Source of the DNA: Gemmatimonadota bacterium
GTDB taxonomy: Bacteria > Gemmatimonadota > Gemmatimonadetes > Gemmatimonadales > Gemmatimonadaceae
Reading direction: 5' to 3'
DNA: 6,202 nt
NCBI GenBank assembly: GCA_003222065.1
Contig: QHUV01000644.1
Span: 1 to 6,202, forward strand
Below are positions 1 through 6,170 of this stretch, in pieces. The position numbers were made by a program, and so were the translations under genes. The notes below the pieces were generated by a model, which was not told the DNA's origin, searched no databases, and worked only from the letters and a program-made list of their open reading frames with translations. Each line of letters begins with the position of its first letter. Position 1 is the stretch's first letter.

Positions 1-1
1 G

Positions 2-376
2 GACGGCGGCCCGGAAAGTGTCGCCGCGTTGTCCTGGGGCCTTCACGTCTGGACTCTGGCGCTTTCTGAGTCGCGGAATCGATCAGCCGCCTTGAAGCGT
101 GCGATTAGTACACTCGCCTCGGCGAGTCGCATCAGGCTTCGCGCCTTCGTCAGTGCGGTCCGGTTGGTGATGATCCCGCTCGTGTGCGCCCTGGTCATTG
201 CCGTCGCCAGCGAGGACCCGCGCGGGAGGACGCTCGCGCTCGCACTCGCGGTGGCGTCGCTTGGGTTCGGGGTCGTCGTTCACGGTCGCGCGATAGTCCT
301 TGGTCGGCCCGGACGCGAGCACGAACCTAACGACTCTCTGATGAGCACCGGCGAGTGGCTGGCAAAACTACGCTGA
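2..376 (+). CDS. Partial small membrane protein, C-terminal end (hypothetical)
   Basis: The frame is open from the left edge to a TGA at 374-376, so the 5' end is probably outside the window. The first possible internal start is a TTG at 29, which would give 115 residues. Numbered from that TTG, two hydrophobic segments are visible, at about residues 44-61 (beginning VRLVMIPLVCALV) and 68-86 (beginning TLALALAVASLGF). A short charged turn with EDPRGR separates them, suggesting a membrane hairpin. A basic, serine- and alanine-rich stretch precedes the first segment and a polar tail ending in EWLAKLR follows the second. Codon third positions are mostly G or C, as in the neighbouring genes, which supports real coding. 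I do not recognise the family and propose no function. The 94-bp gap to the next gene has its own strong ribosome binding site, so co-transcription is possible but not shown. Confidence 0.5.
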   Translation, partial: DGGPESVAALSWGLHVWTLALSESRNRSAALKRAISTLASASRIRLRAFVSAVRLVMIPLVCALVIAVASEDPRGRTLALALAVASLGFGVVVHGRAIVLGRPGREHEPNDSLMSTGEWLAKLR

Positions 377-456
377 GCGCCTGATTGCCGTCGCGTCCGC
401 CGCGCGGTAAACGCTTCACCGTCCTGCCCGAGCGGTAGCACCGGCAGCGGGCAGTG

Positions 457-464
457 AGGAGGAG
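457..464 (+). promoter_or_regulatory. Strong Shine-Dalgarno for the SWIM/SNF2 gene
   Basis: AGGAGGAG is a near-perfect anti-16S match. It lies 8 nt (counted from AGGAGG) before the TTG at 471 that opens the SWIM/SNF2 frame. It is also 4 nt before an ATG at 467 in another frame, which ends after nine codons at the TGA at 494-496. The spacing favours TTG 471 as the gene start. The ATG may be chance or may make a tiny overlapping leader ORF. Confidence 0.6.
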
Positions 465-470
465 CGATGC

Positions 471-2075
471 TTGTCCGCAAGCCGGAGCGGACTTGAGGGT
501 CGGGGCAACTGTCCTGACTTTACATGGATGATCCCGGCGGAACTCACGAACTGCTTCACCCATGGGGCACGGGCGCGTGGCGAACAATACGTCGCCGAGG
601 GCCGCATCCGCCTCGCTCCGACAGGACCGCTGCGTTTGGGTGGTGTCGCCCGTGGCAGCTCATCGTGGCTGGTCATGCTCGACGCGAGTGCTGACAACTG
701 TCTGCAGATGAGCTGCAACTGCCCTTTTGCTCGAGACCGAGGCTTTTGCAAGCACCTCTGGGGCGCTCTGCGGTTAGCCGACCAACAGGGCTTGCTGAAA
801 CCCCTCATAAAGGCAGCGGATGGCGTGTTCGTCGACAGCTCTGGCGACGACGACATGTGGGCAGAAGCTGGCGGTCCTGGTGCGTTGGCGGCGCTGGAAG
901 AGCTGCGCTTGCGAGACGTTGCACACGTCGATGAAAGTGCTGGCGCCCCACCCGCGGAGCCGCCGTCCACGGGGCCTGTGCCTTCGTGGCGTCGGCTCAT
1001 CGAGACGGTGAAGCAAAATGCTCAGTACGAGCCGCCTCTACCACCAGACACGAAATGGCCTAACGATCAACGGCTCATCTACCTGGCCGATGTCGCCGCC
1101 AGTTCATCCGCACAGGGGCTCGTCATTGAGCTGGCGACGGAGAAGCGCGACCGGGACGGCACTTGGGCGCTCCCCAAGCTCTTTCGTTCTGGGATCGAGA
1201 GCTGGATGGCCATCCCCGATCCAGTCGACCGCGAGATTGGGGAAATGCTCCGTGGCTCTCGTCGCGTAACCGAGTGGGCGCGCACTGCCTCGATGACGGG
1301 CTTCCTGCTCATGCCTGGCGCGTTCGATACGGTGCTTCGGCTCATGAGCGAGACGGGACGATTGCGAATTCGCCGCGATCCGCGCGAGCGCCCGGTCGAG
1401 CCGGCACACTGGGAGGCCGGTCCCGAATGGCAGATTCGTTACCGAGTCGAACGTGGTCGCGATGCCAGGTCGCTCACACTACTCGCTGAGCTGGAGCGAG
1501 CCGGCGAGACGATGCCTCTCGATCGCCCCGACTTCATTCATCGCGCGGGTTTCCTGGTATGCGGTGAGACTATAGCTCGCGTCCACCTCAACGGACCTTT
1601 TGCACTCGTCGTCGAGCTGCGCGCACACGGACCAATCACACTCAGCGAGAGCGAGCTTCCGGCAGTAATTGGTGCTCTCTCGGACCTCCCGGGTGCTCCG
1701 CGGCTCGAGTTGCAAAACGGCCTCGCCGTGCATGAAGTATCGCTACCTCCCGTGCCGGTGCTCACGCTCACCCGCTTTGGCGACGGGTGGCGGCGCGACC
1801 AGCTCTTCGCCGCCCTGGCGTTCGTCTACGGCGGCATGACGTTGAGCGAATCGCGCCCAGGCCTGACAGTTTTCGATTCACGAAACAATCGGATCATCCG
1901 CCGCGATCGGGGCGCGGAGCGAGAAGCCAGGCGCCTACTGACGAAGCTCGGAATTCGTCTCGAGCGGGACTGGCGCACGGGCGGGACGATCCTCACAGTG
2001 TCGATCTCGACGACGGTGGTATCGGGATCATCACCGCCGACGTTAGGCAGCGTCTCGCGCCGCTTCTCGCCTTGA
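471..2075 (+). CDS. SWIM zinc-finger / SNF2-associated N-terminal half of a SNF2-family ATPase (frame-broken)
   Basis: This is the N-terminal part of a bacterial SNF2-family helicase-like ATPase. Such proteins are DNA-stimulated ATPases thought to remodel or translocate along DNA; their bacterial roles are largely unknown. A SWIM zinc-binding motif of form CxC-x8-CxH is clear at C82, C84, C93 and H95, a fold linked to DNA or protein binding. Residues from about 160 to 490 resemble the SNF2-associated region that precedes the motor, ending with a segment containing RRDRGAEREARRLLTKLGIR. Real homology appears to stop near nucleotide 1985. The last ~30 residues, to the TGA at 2073-2075, look like out-of-frame read-through, and the protein continues in the +2 frame. 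TTG 471 is chosen because of the Shine-Dalgarno at 457-464. ATG 528 is an alternative but has no visible binding site. The gene is therefore a frameshifted or split version of one protein of about 1,050 residues. Confidence 0.85.
   Translation: MSASRSGLEGRGNCPDFTWMIPAELTNCFTHGARARGEQYVAEGRIRLAPTGPLRLGGVARGSSSWLVMLDASADNCLQMSCNCPFARDRGFCKHLWGALRLADQQGLLKPLIKAADGVFVDSSGDDDMWAEAGGPGALAALEELRLRDVAHVDESAGAPPAEPPSTGPVPSWRRLIETVKQNAQYEPPLPPDTKWPNDQRLIYLADVAASSSAQGLVIELATEKRDRDGTWALPKLFRSGIESWMAIPDPVDREIGEMLRGSRRVTEWARTASMTGFLLMPGAFDTVLRLMSETGRLRIRRDPRERPVEPAHWEAGPEWQIRYRVERGRDARSLTLLAELERAGETMPLDRPDFIHRAGFLVCGETIARVHLNGPFALVVELRAHGPITLSESELPAVIGALSDLPGAPRLELQNGLAVHEVSLPPVPVLTLTRFGDGWRRDQLFAALAFVYGGMTLSESRPGLTVFDSRNNRIIRRDRGAEREARRLLTKLGIRLERDWRTGGTILTVSISTTVVSGSSPPTLGSVSRRFSP
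1958..2000 (+). other. Frame break inside the SWIM/SNF2 gene
   Basis: Upstream coding is in the frame of position 471 and downstream coding is in the frame of position 1988, equivalent to one missing base modulo three. The simplest single-base repair is an extra G in the GGG run at 1983-1985, which joins WRTGG to DDPHSVDLDDGG. Related proteins, as I remember them, carry roughly 80-110 more residues between these two segments, so a larger deletion whose length is not a multiple of three is also possible. No X XXY YYZ slippery heptamer is visible here. Confidence 0.7.
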
Positions 2076-3649
2076 CCACTGGCGGCGCGGAGCTGCGTTT
2101 CCGCCACTCGCAGACCGCGCTGCTAGACGCCTTGCTGGCCACTCTGCCGGCCGTAGCAGCAGACGAGCGTTTCGAGCGAGCGCGTGCCGAGCTCCAGGAC
2201 TTCGAGCGCGTGGACGCCGCGCACGAGCCGTTCACCTTTCGCGGCGAGTTGCGGCCTTATCAACGTGAAGGGCTTGGCTGGTTCCATTTTCTGCGCCGCT
2301 TCGGCCTCGGCGGCTGCCTTGCCGACGACATGGGGCTGGGCAAGACGGTGCAGGTTCTCGCGCTACTCGAGTCTCGACGAGTGGAACGGGCAGGTCCTTC
2401 CCTCGTGGTGGTGCCGCGGTCGCTGGTGTTCAATTGGCGGCAGGAAGGGGAGCGGTTCACACCGGAGCTGCGCATTCTCGACCACACTGGCCTTGGGCGT
2501 GCCCGGTCCCGCCTGGAGCTGACCGATGAGAATCTTGTCATCACAACGTACGGCACACTGCGGCGCGACATCGCCGCCTTTCGTGAGCTCGAGTTCGACT
2601 ACGTCATTCTCGACGAAGCGCAAGCGATCAAGAACCCGTCGACGGCTTCGGCAAAGGCGGCGCGGCTGCTGCGCGGCCGCCATCGGCTCGCGCTGACCGG
2701 GACGCCGATCGAGAACCGTGTCGAGGAGCTCTGGAGTCTCTTCGAGTTTCTCAATCCGGGAATGCTCGGCACGGCGGGAGCTTTTAAGGCACTGGCGCGC
2801 GCGCGCGGATCCGGAATAGAGCGCGCCGGGCCGCTGCCTAACGATGCCGACGAAACCGCCCTGCTTGCGCGAGCCCTGCGGCCGGTAATCCTCCGCCGTA
2901 CGAAGGAGCGGGTCGCCCCGGAGCTTCCGCCCAGGGTTGAGCAGACGCTGATGGTCGAGCTCGAGCCCGCGCAGCGGCGTGTGTACGACGAGTTGCTCGC
3001 GCACTACCGGCGCTCGCTCCTACCCCACGTCGAGCGGGTGGGCATGGCACGGTCGAAGATGAAGGTGCTCGAAGCGCTGCTTCGTCTGCGCCAGGCCGCG
3101 TGCCATCCGTCGCTGATTGCCCGCTCTCATGAGGCGGCACCGAGCGCGAAGCTGGACGTTCTCCTTCCCAAACTCGCCGAGGCCGCCGCGGAAGCGCACA
3201 AGTCGCTCGTCTTTTCTCAGTTCACGAGCTTCCTCGCGCTGTTGCGAGAGCGGCTCGACGCCGACTCCGTCGCGTACGCATATCTCGACGGCGACACACG
3301 AGACCGACAGGCCGTTGTCGAGCGGTTTCAGCACGACCCCGAGTGCCGGCTCTTCCTCATCAGCCTCAGAGCGGGCGGCCATGGCCTCAACCTGACCGCT
3401 GCTGACTACGTGTTCCTGCTCGACCCGTGGTGGAATCCGGCCGTCGAGGCTCAGGCCATCGACCGCGCCCACCGTATTGGGCAAGAGCGCCATGTCATCG
3501 CGACACGCCTCGTGGCGCGCGGTACGATCGAGGAGAAGATTCTCGAGCTACAGCGCTCGAAGCGCGACCTGGCAGACGCGATTCTCAGCGAGGATCAGGG
3601 CACGCTGGCGAAGATCGGACGCGAGGAGCTGGAGCTGCTGCTCACATAA
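1988..3649 (+). CDS. SNF2-family ATPase motor, C-terminal half of the SWIM/SNF2 protein (frame-broken)
   Basis: This is a complete SNF2 superfamily 2 motor. In order it has a lead-in with LRPYQREGLGWFHFL, motif I DDMGLGKT at 2324-2347 (Walker A), motif Ia VVVPRSLVFNW, motif II DEAQ at 2612-2623, motif III with LTGTPIENRVEELW, motif IV VFSQFTSF, motif V with RAGGHGLNLT, and motif VI QAIDRAHRIGQ at 3452-3484. It ends in the usual coiled KILELQRSKRDLADAIL segment. DEAQ in place of DEAH is a variant I have seen in bacterial members. No catalytic motif is missing, so the motor could be active alone. Family-like sequence begins about 1988 (LDDGG, then ADVRQRLAPLLAL) in this frame, so the coordinate marks homology and not a start codon. 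If translated separately, the likeliest start is TTG 2072, overlapping the upstream stop as TTGA, which could allow translational coupling. The frame stays open back to 1787, but that extra part does not look like protein. The stop lies 22 bp from the convergent ettA stop. Confidence 0.88.
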   Translation, partial: DPHSVDLDDGGIGIITADVRQRLAPLLALTTGGAELRFRHSQTALLDALLATLPAVAADERFERARAELQDFERVDAAHEPFTFRGELRPYQREGLGWFHFLRRFGLGGCLADDMGLGKTVQVLALLESRRVERAGPSLVVVPRSLVFNWRQEGERFTPELRILDHTGLGRARSRLELTDENLVITTYGTLRRDIAAFRELEFDYVILDEAQAIKNPSTASAKAARLLRGRHRLALTGTPIENRVEELWSLFEFLNPGMLGTAGAFKALARARGSGIERAGPLPNDADETALLARALRPVILRRTKERVAPELPPRVEQTLMVELEPAQRRVYDELLAHYRRSLLPHVERVGMARSKMKVLEALLRLRQAACHPSLIARSHEAAPSAKLDVLLPKLAEAAAEAHKSLVFSQFTSFLALLRERLDADSVAYAYLDGDTRDRQAVVERFQHDPECRLFLISLRAGGHGLNLTAADYVFLLDPWWNPAVEAQAIDRAHRIGQERHVIATRLVARGTIEEKILELQRSKRDLADAILSEDQGTLAKIGREELELLLT

Positions 3650-3671
3650 CGAGAGAGCAGACTGATCTTCC

Positions 3672-4406
3672 TCAGGCCCTAACGAGCTTGCGATAGGCGA
3701 CGCGGTGCGGCTGATCGGCATCGGGACCCTTCCGCTTCTTCAGGTCCTCGATGTACGACTGATAGTTCCCCTCGTGCCACACGACTTCCGAGTTCCCCTC
3801 GAACGCCAGGATGTGCGTGGCGATGCGGTCGAGGAACCAGCGGTCATGCGAGATCACGACCGCGCAACCAGCGAAATCCACCAACGCGTCCTCGAGCGCG
3901 CGCAAGGTGTAGACATCGAGATCGTTCGTCGGCTCGTCGAGCAATAACAAATTGCCGCCAGCCATGAGCGTTTTCGCAAGATGCAGCCGGTTGCGTTCAC
4001 CGCCCGACAGATTCCCAACCTTCTTCTGTTGATCGGGTCCGCGGAAGTTGAACGCCGAGATGTAGGCCCGGGAGTTCATCTCGCGATTGCCGACTTTGAT
4101 CGTTTCGAGCCCGCCTGAAATCTCCTGCCACACGCTCTTGTTGGGATCGAGCTCTCGCTGTTGGCCGGCATACCCGACACGCACCGTTTCACCAAGCTCG
4201 AGATCGCCCCCGTCGGTATGCTCCTGGCCGACGATGATCCGGAAGAGGGTGGTTTTACCGGCGCCATTTGGGCCAATGATGCCGACAAGGCCGCCGCGGG
4301 GCAGCGAGAATGACAGCCCGTCGATGAGCAACTTCTCACCGTATGCCTTGCGGATGTCTTTGGCGTTCACGACTTCGTTACCGAGCCGGGGCGGCGGCGG
4401 GATCAC
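3672..4406 (-). CDS. ettA: EttA C-terminal half: second ABC domain (ABC-F), separated from the N half
   Basis: This is the second nucleotide-binding domain of EttA, the ABC-F protein that binds the ribosomal E site and couples translation elongation to ATP/ADP level. In its 244 residues one sees Walker A GPNGAGKT at about 45-52, the signature LSGGE at 133-137, Walker B with catalytic Glu in LLLLDEPT at 153-160, NDLD, and the switch histidine in [15 protein letters not shown] at 187. The end, [11 protein letters not shown], matches the family C terminus. The first codon available is a GTG at 4406-4404 inside the conserved IPPPPRLG stretch. A TAG lies two codons upstream in this frame at the junction, and no Shine-Dalgarno is visible. 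So this is the rear of a broken gene, unless it is translated by reinitiation: it overlaps the N-half stop by 29 nt. The front of the domain is intact, but the preceding linker is missing. Confidence 0.88.
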   Translation of the reverse strand: MIPPPPRLGNEVVNAKDIRKAYGEKLLIDGLSFSLPRGGLVGIIGPNGAGKTTLFRIIVGQEHTDGGDLELGETVRVGYAGQQRELDPNKSVWQEISGGLETIKVGNREMNSRAYISAFNFRGPDQQKKVGNLSGGERNRLHLAKTLMAGGNLLLLDEPTNDLDVYTLRALEDALVDFAGCAVVISHDRWFLDRIATHILAFEGNSEVVWHEGNYQSYIEDLKKRKGPDADQPHRVAYRKLVRA

Positions 4407-5106
4407 GATCTATCCAGCCGGCGACGTTGTCGAGGAAATACCGGTCGTGCGTGACGGCGACGACGCAGCCCTTGAAATCGGCGAGGTGTCGCTCGAGCCA
4501 GGCGACGCTCTCGGCGTCGAGATGGTTCGTCGGCTCGTCGAGGAGGAGCATGTCCGGCTCCTCGAGCAGCACGCGGCAGAGGGCGACGCGTCGCTTTTCT
4601 CCTCCAGATAGGTTCTCGACGCCCGCGTCGCCGGGCGGCAACCGCAGGGCGTCCATGGCGACTTCAATCTTGTTATCCAGATTCCATAAGTCGTGCGCGT
4701 CGATCTGCTCCTGCACCCTCGCCTGCCGGTCGAGCAGCTTCGTCATCGCCACGTCGTCCATCGGCTCGGCGAACTGCATTGAGATATTGTTAAACTCGTC
4801 GAGCAGGGCCCGCTGGGCGCGCACGGCCTCCTCGACGTTGCCGCGTACGTCCTTCGTTGCGTCGAGCTGTGGCTCCTGCGCGAGGTAGCCGACACGCGTG
4901 CCCTTCGCGGCCCACGCCTCGCCCTGAAACTCCTGGTCGACGCCGGCCATGATCTTGAGGAGCGACGATTTGCCGGCGCCGTTGGCGCCGAGGACGCCGA
5001 TCTTCGCGTCGGGGTAGAACGAAAGCCAGATATCGTCGAGGATGATGCGCGAGGGCGCAACGACCTTGCGCAGGCCTTTCATGACGTAGATAAACGGAAC
5101 AGCCAC
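4378..5106 (-). CDS. ettA: EttA N-terminal half: first ABC domain with arm, truncated at the interdomain linker
   Basis: This is the first nucleotide-binding domain of EttA. It starts at GTG 5106, giving [16 protein letters not shown], which aligns with the family start better than the internal ATG (residue 9). Visible elements are Walker A GANGAGKS (40-47), the arm subdomain at about 92-140, signature LSGGE (166-170), Walker B LLLDEP with Glu191, [16 protein letters not shown], and switch His220 in [14 protein letters not shown]. After Ile232 the family normally continues LELDRG and then the long P-site-tRNA-interaction linker. Here 10 unrelated residues ([10 protein letters not shown]) follow to a TAA at 4380-4378. 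The two halves together have about 477 genuine residues, against 555 in the E. coli protein as I remember it, so about 80 are missing. It lies 80 bp downstream of the exported-protein gene on the same strand. A weak GAG five bases before the GTG is the only binding-site candidate. Confidence 0.9.
   Translation of the reverse strand: MAVPFIYVMKGLRKVVAPSRIILDDIWLSFYPDAKIGVLGANGAGKSSLLKIMAGVDQEFQGEAWAAKGTRVGYLAQEPQLDATKDVRGNVEEAVRAQRALLDEFNNISMQFAEPMDDVAMTKLLDRQARVQEQIDAHDLWNLDNKIEVAMDALRLPPGDAGVENLSGGEKRRVALCRVLLEEPDMLLLDEPTNHLDAESVAWLERHLADFKGCVVAVTHDRYFLDNVAGWIDRDPAAAPAR
4404..4418 (-). other. ettA: Deletion junction within ettA (tRNA-interaction linker lost)
   Basis: Reading the minus strand, codons for NVAGWI run directly into bases that, in another frame, encode the [10 protein letters not shown] that opens the second ABC domain. 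The junction reads GGATAGATCGTGATC, with GAT repeated on either side, which would fit microhomology-mediated loss. Because the lost length is not a multiple of three, the second domain falls out of frame and a TAG (4412-4410) sits at the join. About 77-85 codons are inferred missing by comparison with EttA elsewhere. Confidence 0.75.
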
Positions 5107-5186
5107 GGGAACTCACAAATGAAGTGGAGCGAGGAATCTAAAAGGAGAGCCTAGCACCTAGCACCTGGCTCGATCCCTTTCCGTCG
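5107..5186 (-). other. Intergenic gap upstream of ettA with a heptamer repeat
   Basis: This 80-bp spacer separates the exported-protein gene from ettA. It contains CTAGCAC twice in tandem at 5151-5164, followed by a partial third copy (CTGGC). CTAG is generally a scarce tetranucleotide in high-GC bacteria, so two copies seven bases apart stand out. I see no convincing terminator hairpin and only a weak -10-like TAGATT on the minus strand. Confidence 0.4.
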
Positions 5187-6050
5187 CTACGGCCCTCGCC
5201 CGTGGCCGCTCGAGCTCGAGCCCGGGCCACGGTTGGATCCGCCGCCTAACGATCTCAGGAACCGCTCGATCGGCGACGACGAGCCAAGCGCCTGAATGCC
5301 CGCGAAGTCTGTCCCGAATCCCACCGCGACCGTCCAGCGCGCCGCGGCGCCGCTGATGCCATGACCGCCACTCAACGTCAGCGTGTACGGCCCCGCCAGA
5401 TTGGTCGCGATAGAAAGCGCCAAGGCGCGCGAGGGTCCGATCGAATCACCGGACGCGAGGTCGCCGTCGATGCCGAGCGTGGCCTCGACGTGGTCCAGCA
5501 GCTGGTAGCTTGCCTCGAGATCGCCCCAGGCGGCATTCGACGCGCCGAGCGTCGAGTACAGGCTGAAGTCGTTGAGCGATTTGCCGAGGCCGAGGTGCAG
5601 CGACATAGCATCCGTCGGCGAGAGGCCGAGGCCCAGCCCGACACTCGTGCCCACATGCCCGGTGCCGAAGCCAACATGTTCGTTACCGACAGGGATCGAC
5701 GCACCTAACGACAAGCCGGGTGTCGGGCTCCATGGCACGTCGAAGCCGTGGTCCGCGGCCAGATCGACCGGAAGGTCGGTCAGCCCGCTTACCGATCCAC
5801 CGCCGAGCGTCGTCGGGAACGCGACGCGCGCAAAGCTCGGCGAGATCGCGAGCGAGAACGACTTGGCGAAGTGATAACGAACGACGCCGGTGGCACCCTG
5901 CTGCAGGCGCCGATCGGCGAAGCTCATCGAGCCGGTCGTCACGCCGAAGGTGATCCTGGGCTTTGGCTTTTCGGGCTCGATCGTGAGCGTGTCTTGCGCG
6001 AGCAGCCGCGACCCTACCAGGAAGCAGAGAATGAATGAGCGAGTGAGCAT
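5187..6050 (-). CDS. Predicted exported, barrel-like outer-membrane protein (hypothetical)
   Basis: This is a 287-residue protein with an N-terminal signal peptide: basic start MLTRS, hydrophobic core FILCFLVGSRLLA, and a likely signal peptidase I site after LLA near residue 18, followed by QDTLTIEPEKPKP. The body (about 32-260) alternates hydrophobic and polar residues with many Gly, Ser and Thr, in short strands such as RITFGVTTGSMSF, VVRYHFAKSFSLAISPSF, SVGLGLGLS, YTLTLSGGHG and RWTVAVGFGTDF. This is typical of a porin-like beta-barrel. No enzymatic motif is visible and I cannot name a family. The protein ends in a Gly/Ser-rich low-complexity tail (SLGGGSNRGPGSSSS, then GHGRGP) instead of the terminal aromatic residue usual for BAM-inserted barrels, so a periplasmic or surface location is also possible. 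ATG 6050 is chosen because the signal peptide begins there. No clear Shine-Dalgarno precedes it, and the start lies in an inverted repeat. The frame is intact, unlike its two large neighbours. Confidence 0.75.
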   Translation of the reverse strand: MLTRSFILCFLVGSRLLAQDTLTIEPEKPKPRITFGVTTGSMSFADRRLQQGATGVVRYHFAKSFSLAISPSFARVAFPTTLGGGSVSGLTDLPVDLAADHGFDVPWSPTPGLSLGASIPVGNEHVGFGTGHVGTSVGLGLGLSPTDAMSLHLGLGKSLNDFSLYSTLGASNAAWGDLEASYQLLDHVEATLGIDGDLASGDSIGPSRALALSIATNLAGPYTLTLSGGHGISGAAARWTVAVGFGTDFAGIQALGSSSPIERFLRSLGGGSNRGPGSSSSGHGRGP

Positions 6051-6096
6051 ACTCGCATGACCGACAGCGCGTGTTGTCGTAACGCGCTCACTCGCT
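6038..6096 (-). promoter_or_regulatory. Inverted repeat that could hide the start codon of the exported-protein gene
   Basis: AGCGAGTGAGC at 6038-6048 is perfectly complementary to GCTCACTCGCT at 6086-6096, giving an 11-bp stem. In the minus-strand transcript the 3' arm contains the G of the ATG and codons 2-4, so folding would block initiation. A nested 5-bp stem CGACA/TGTCG (6062-6066 with 6075-6079, 8-nt loop) lies inside. This could be an RNA switch, a protein operator or chance. Confidence 0.35.
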
Positions 6097-6137
6097 AAAA
6101 GCCGTTGATGAATACCCGCGAACGGGTGGCTGTTTTT
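6097..6137 (-). terminator. Possible bidirectional rho-independent terminator
   Basis: A hairpin ACCCG-CGAA-CGGGT at 6114-6127 is extended by AGCC at 6100-6103 pairing with GGCT at 6128-6131, leaving a bulge between. AAAA at 6097-6100 and TTTTT at 6133-6137 flank it, so either strand would have a short U-run after the stem. On the minus strand it would end a transcript entering from beyond 6202, just before the exported-protein gene. The stem is short, so confidence is low. Confidence 0.3.
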
Positions 6138-6170
6138 GCTTTCTGGCTTCTGGCGGCTGCAAAAGGCAGG

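Larger units (their letters stand above)
326..5710 (+). repeat. Dispersed strand-polarised motif CCTAACG(A)
   Basis: CCTAACG starts on the + strand at 326, 1059, 2837, 3678, 5245 and 5704, in every case followed by A. One reverse copy (CGTTAGG) lies at 2041. The + strand copies fall both in + genes (as Pro-Asn-Asp codons) and in - genes (as Ser-Leu-Gly or Leu-Val-Arg codons). The DNA strand, and not the coding sense, is therefore the constant. It is not a contiguous repeat; the span covers all copies. Confidence 0.55.

Noticed and set aside
416..1000. Long minus-strand open frame of 194 codons opposite the SWIM region
   Set aside because: It lies fully antisense to a clear SWIM-domain frame, has low-complexity Ser/Arg/Pro composition and no motif; it is a GC-driven shadow.
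1958..2075. Programmed -1 ribosomal frameshift in the SWIM/SNF2 gene
   Set aside because: The frame change has the right sign, but no slippery heptamer or clear downstream pseudoknot is visible, and expected protein sequence seems to be missing at the join.
2363..3493. Minus-strand open frames antisense to the SNF2 motor
   Set aside because: The + strand carries every SNF2 motif in order. The opposite frames have arginine- and alanine-rich composition with no recognisable domain.
3650..3671. Terminator between the convergent SNF2 and ettA genes
   Set aside because: The 22-bp gap has no stem-loop or T-run; only a direct TAACGAG repeat (3647 and 3680) is seen, which cannot form a hairpin.
1950..4420. 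Insertion sequence or intron causing the two gene breaks
   Set aside because: Both joins are losses, not insertions: no terminal inverted repeats, target duplications, transposase or intron-like sequence is present.
5208..5227. Palindrome GCTCGAGCTCGAGC next to GCCCGGGC near the 3' end of the exported-protein gene
   Set aside because: It is explained by the run of serine codons in the low-complexity Gly/Ser tail; no U-tract follows, so it is not a convincing terminator or site.
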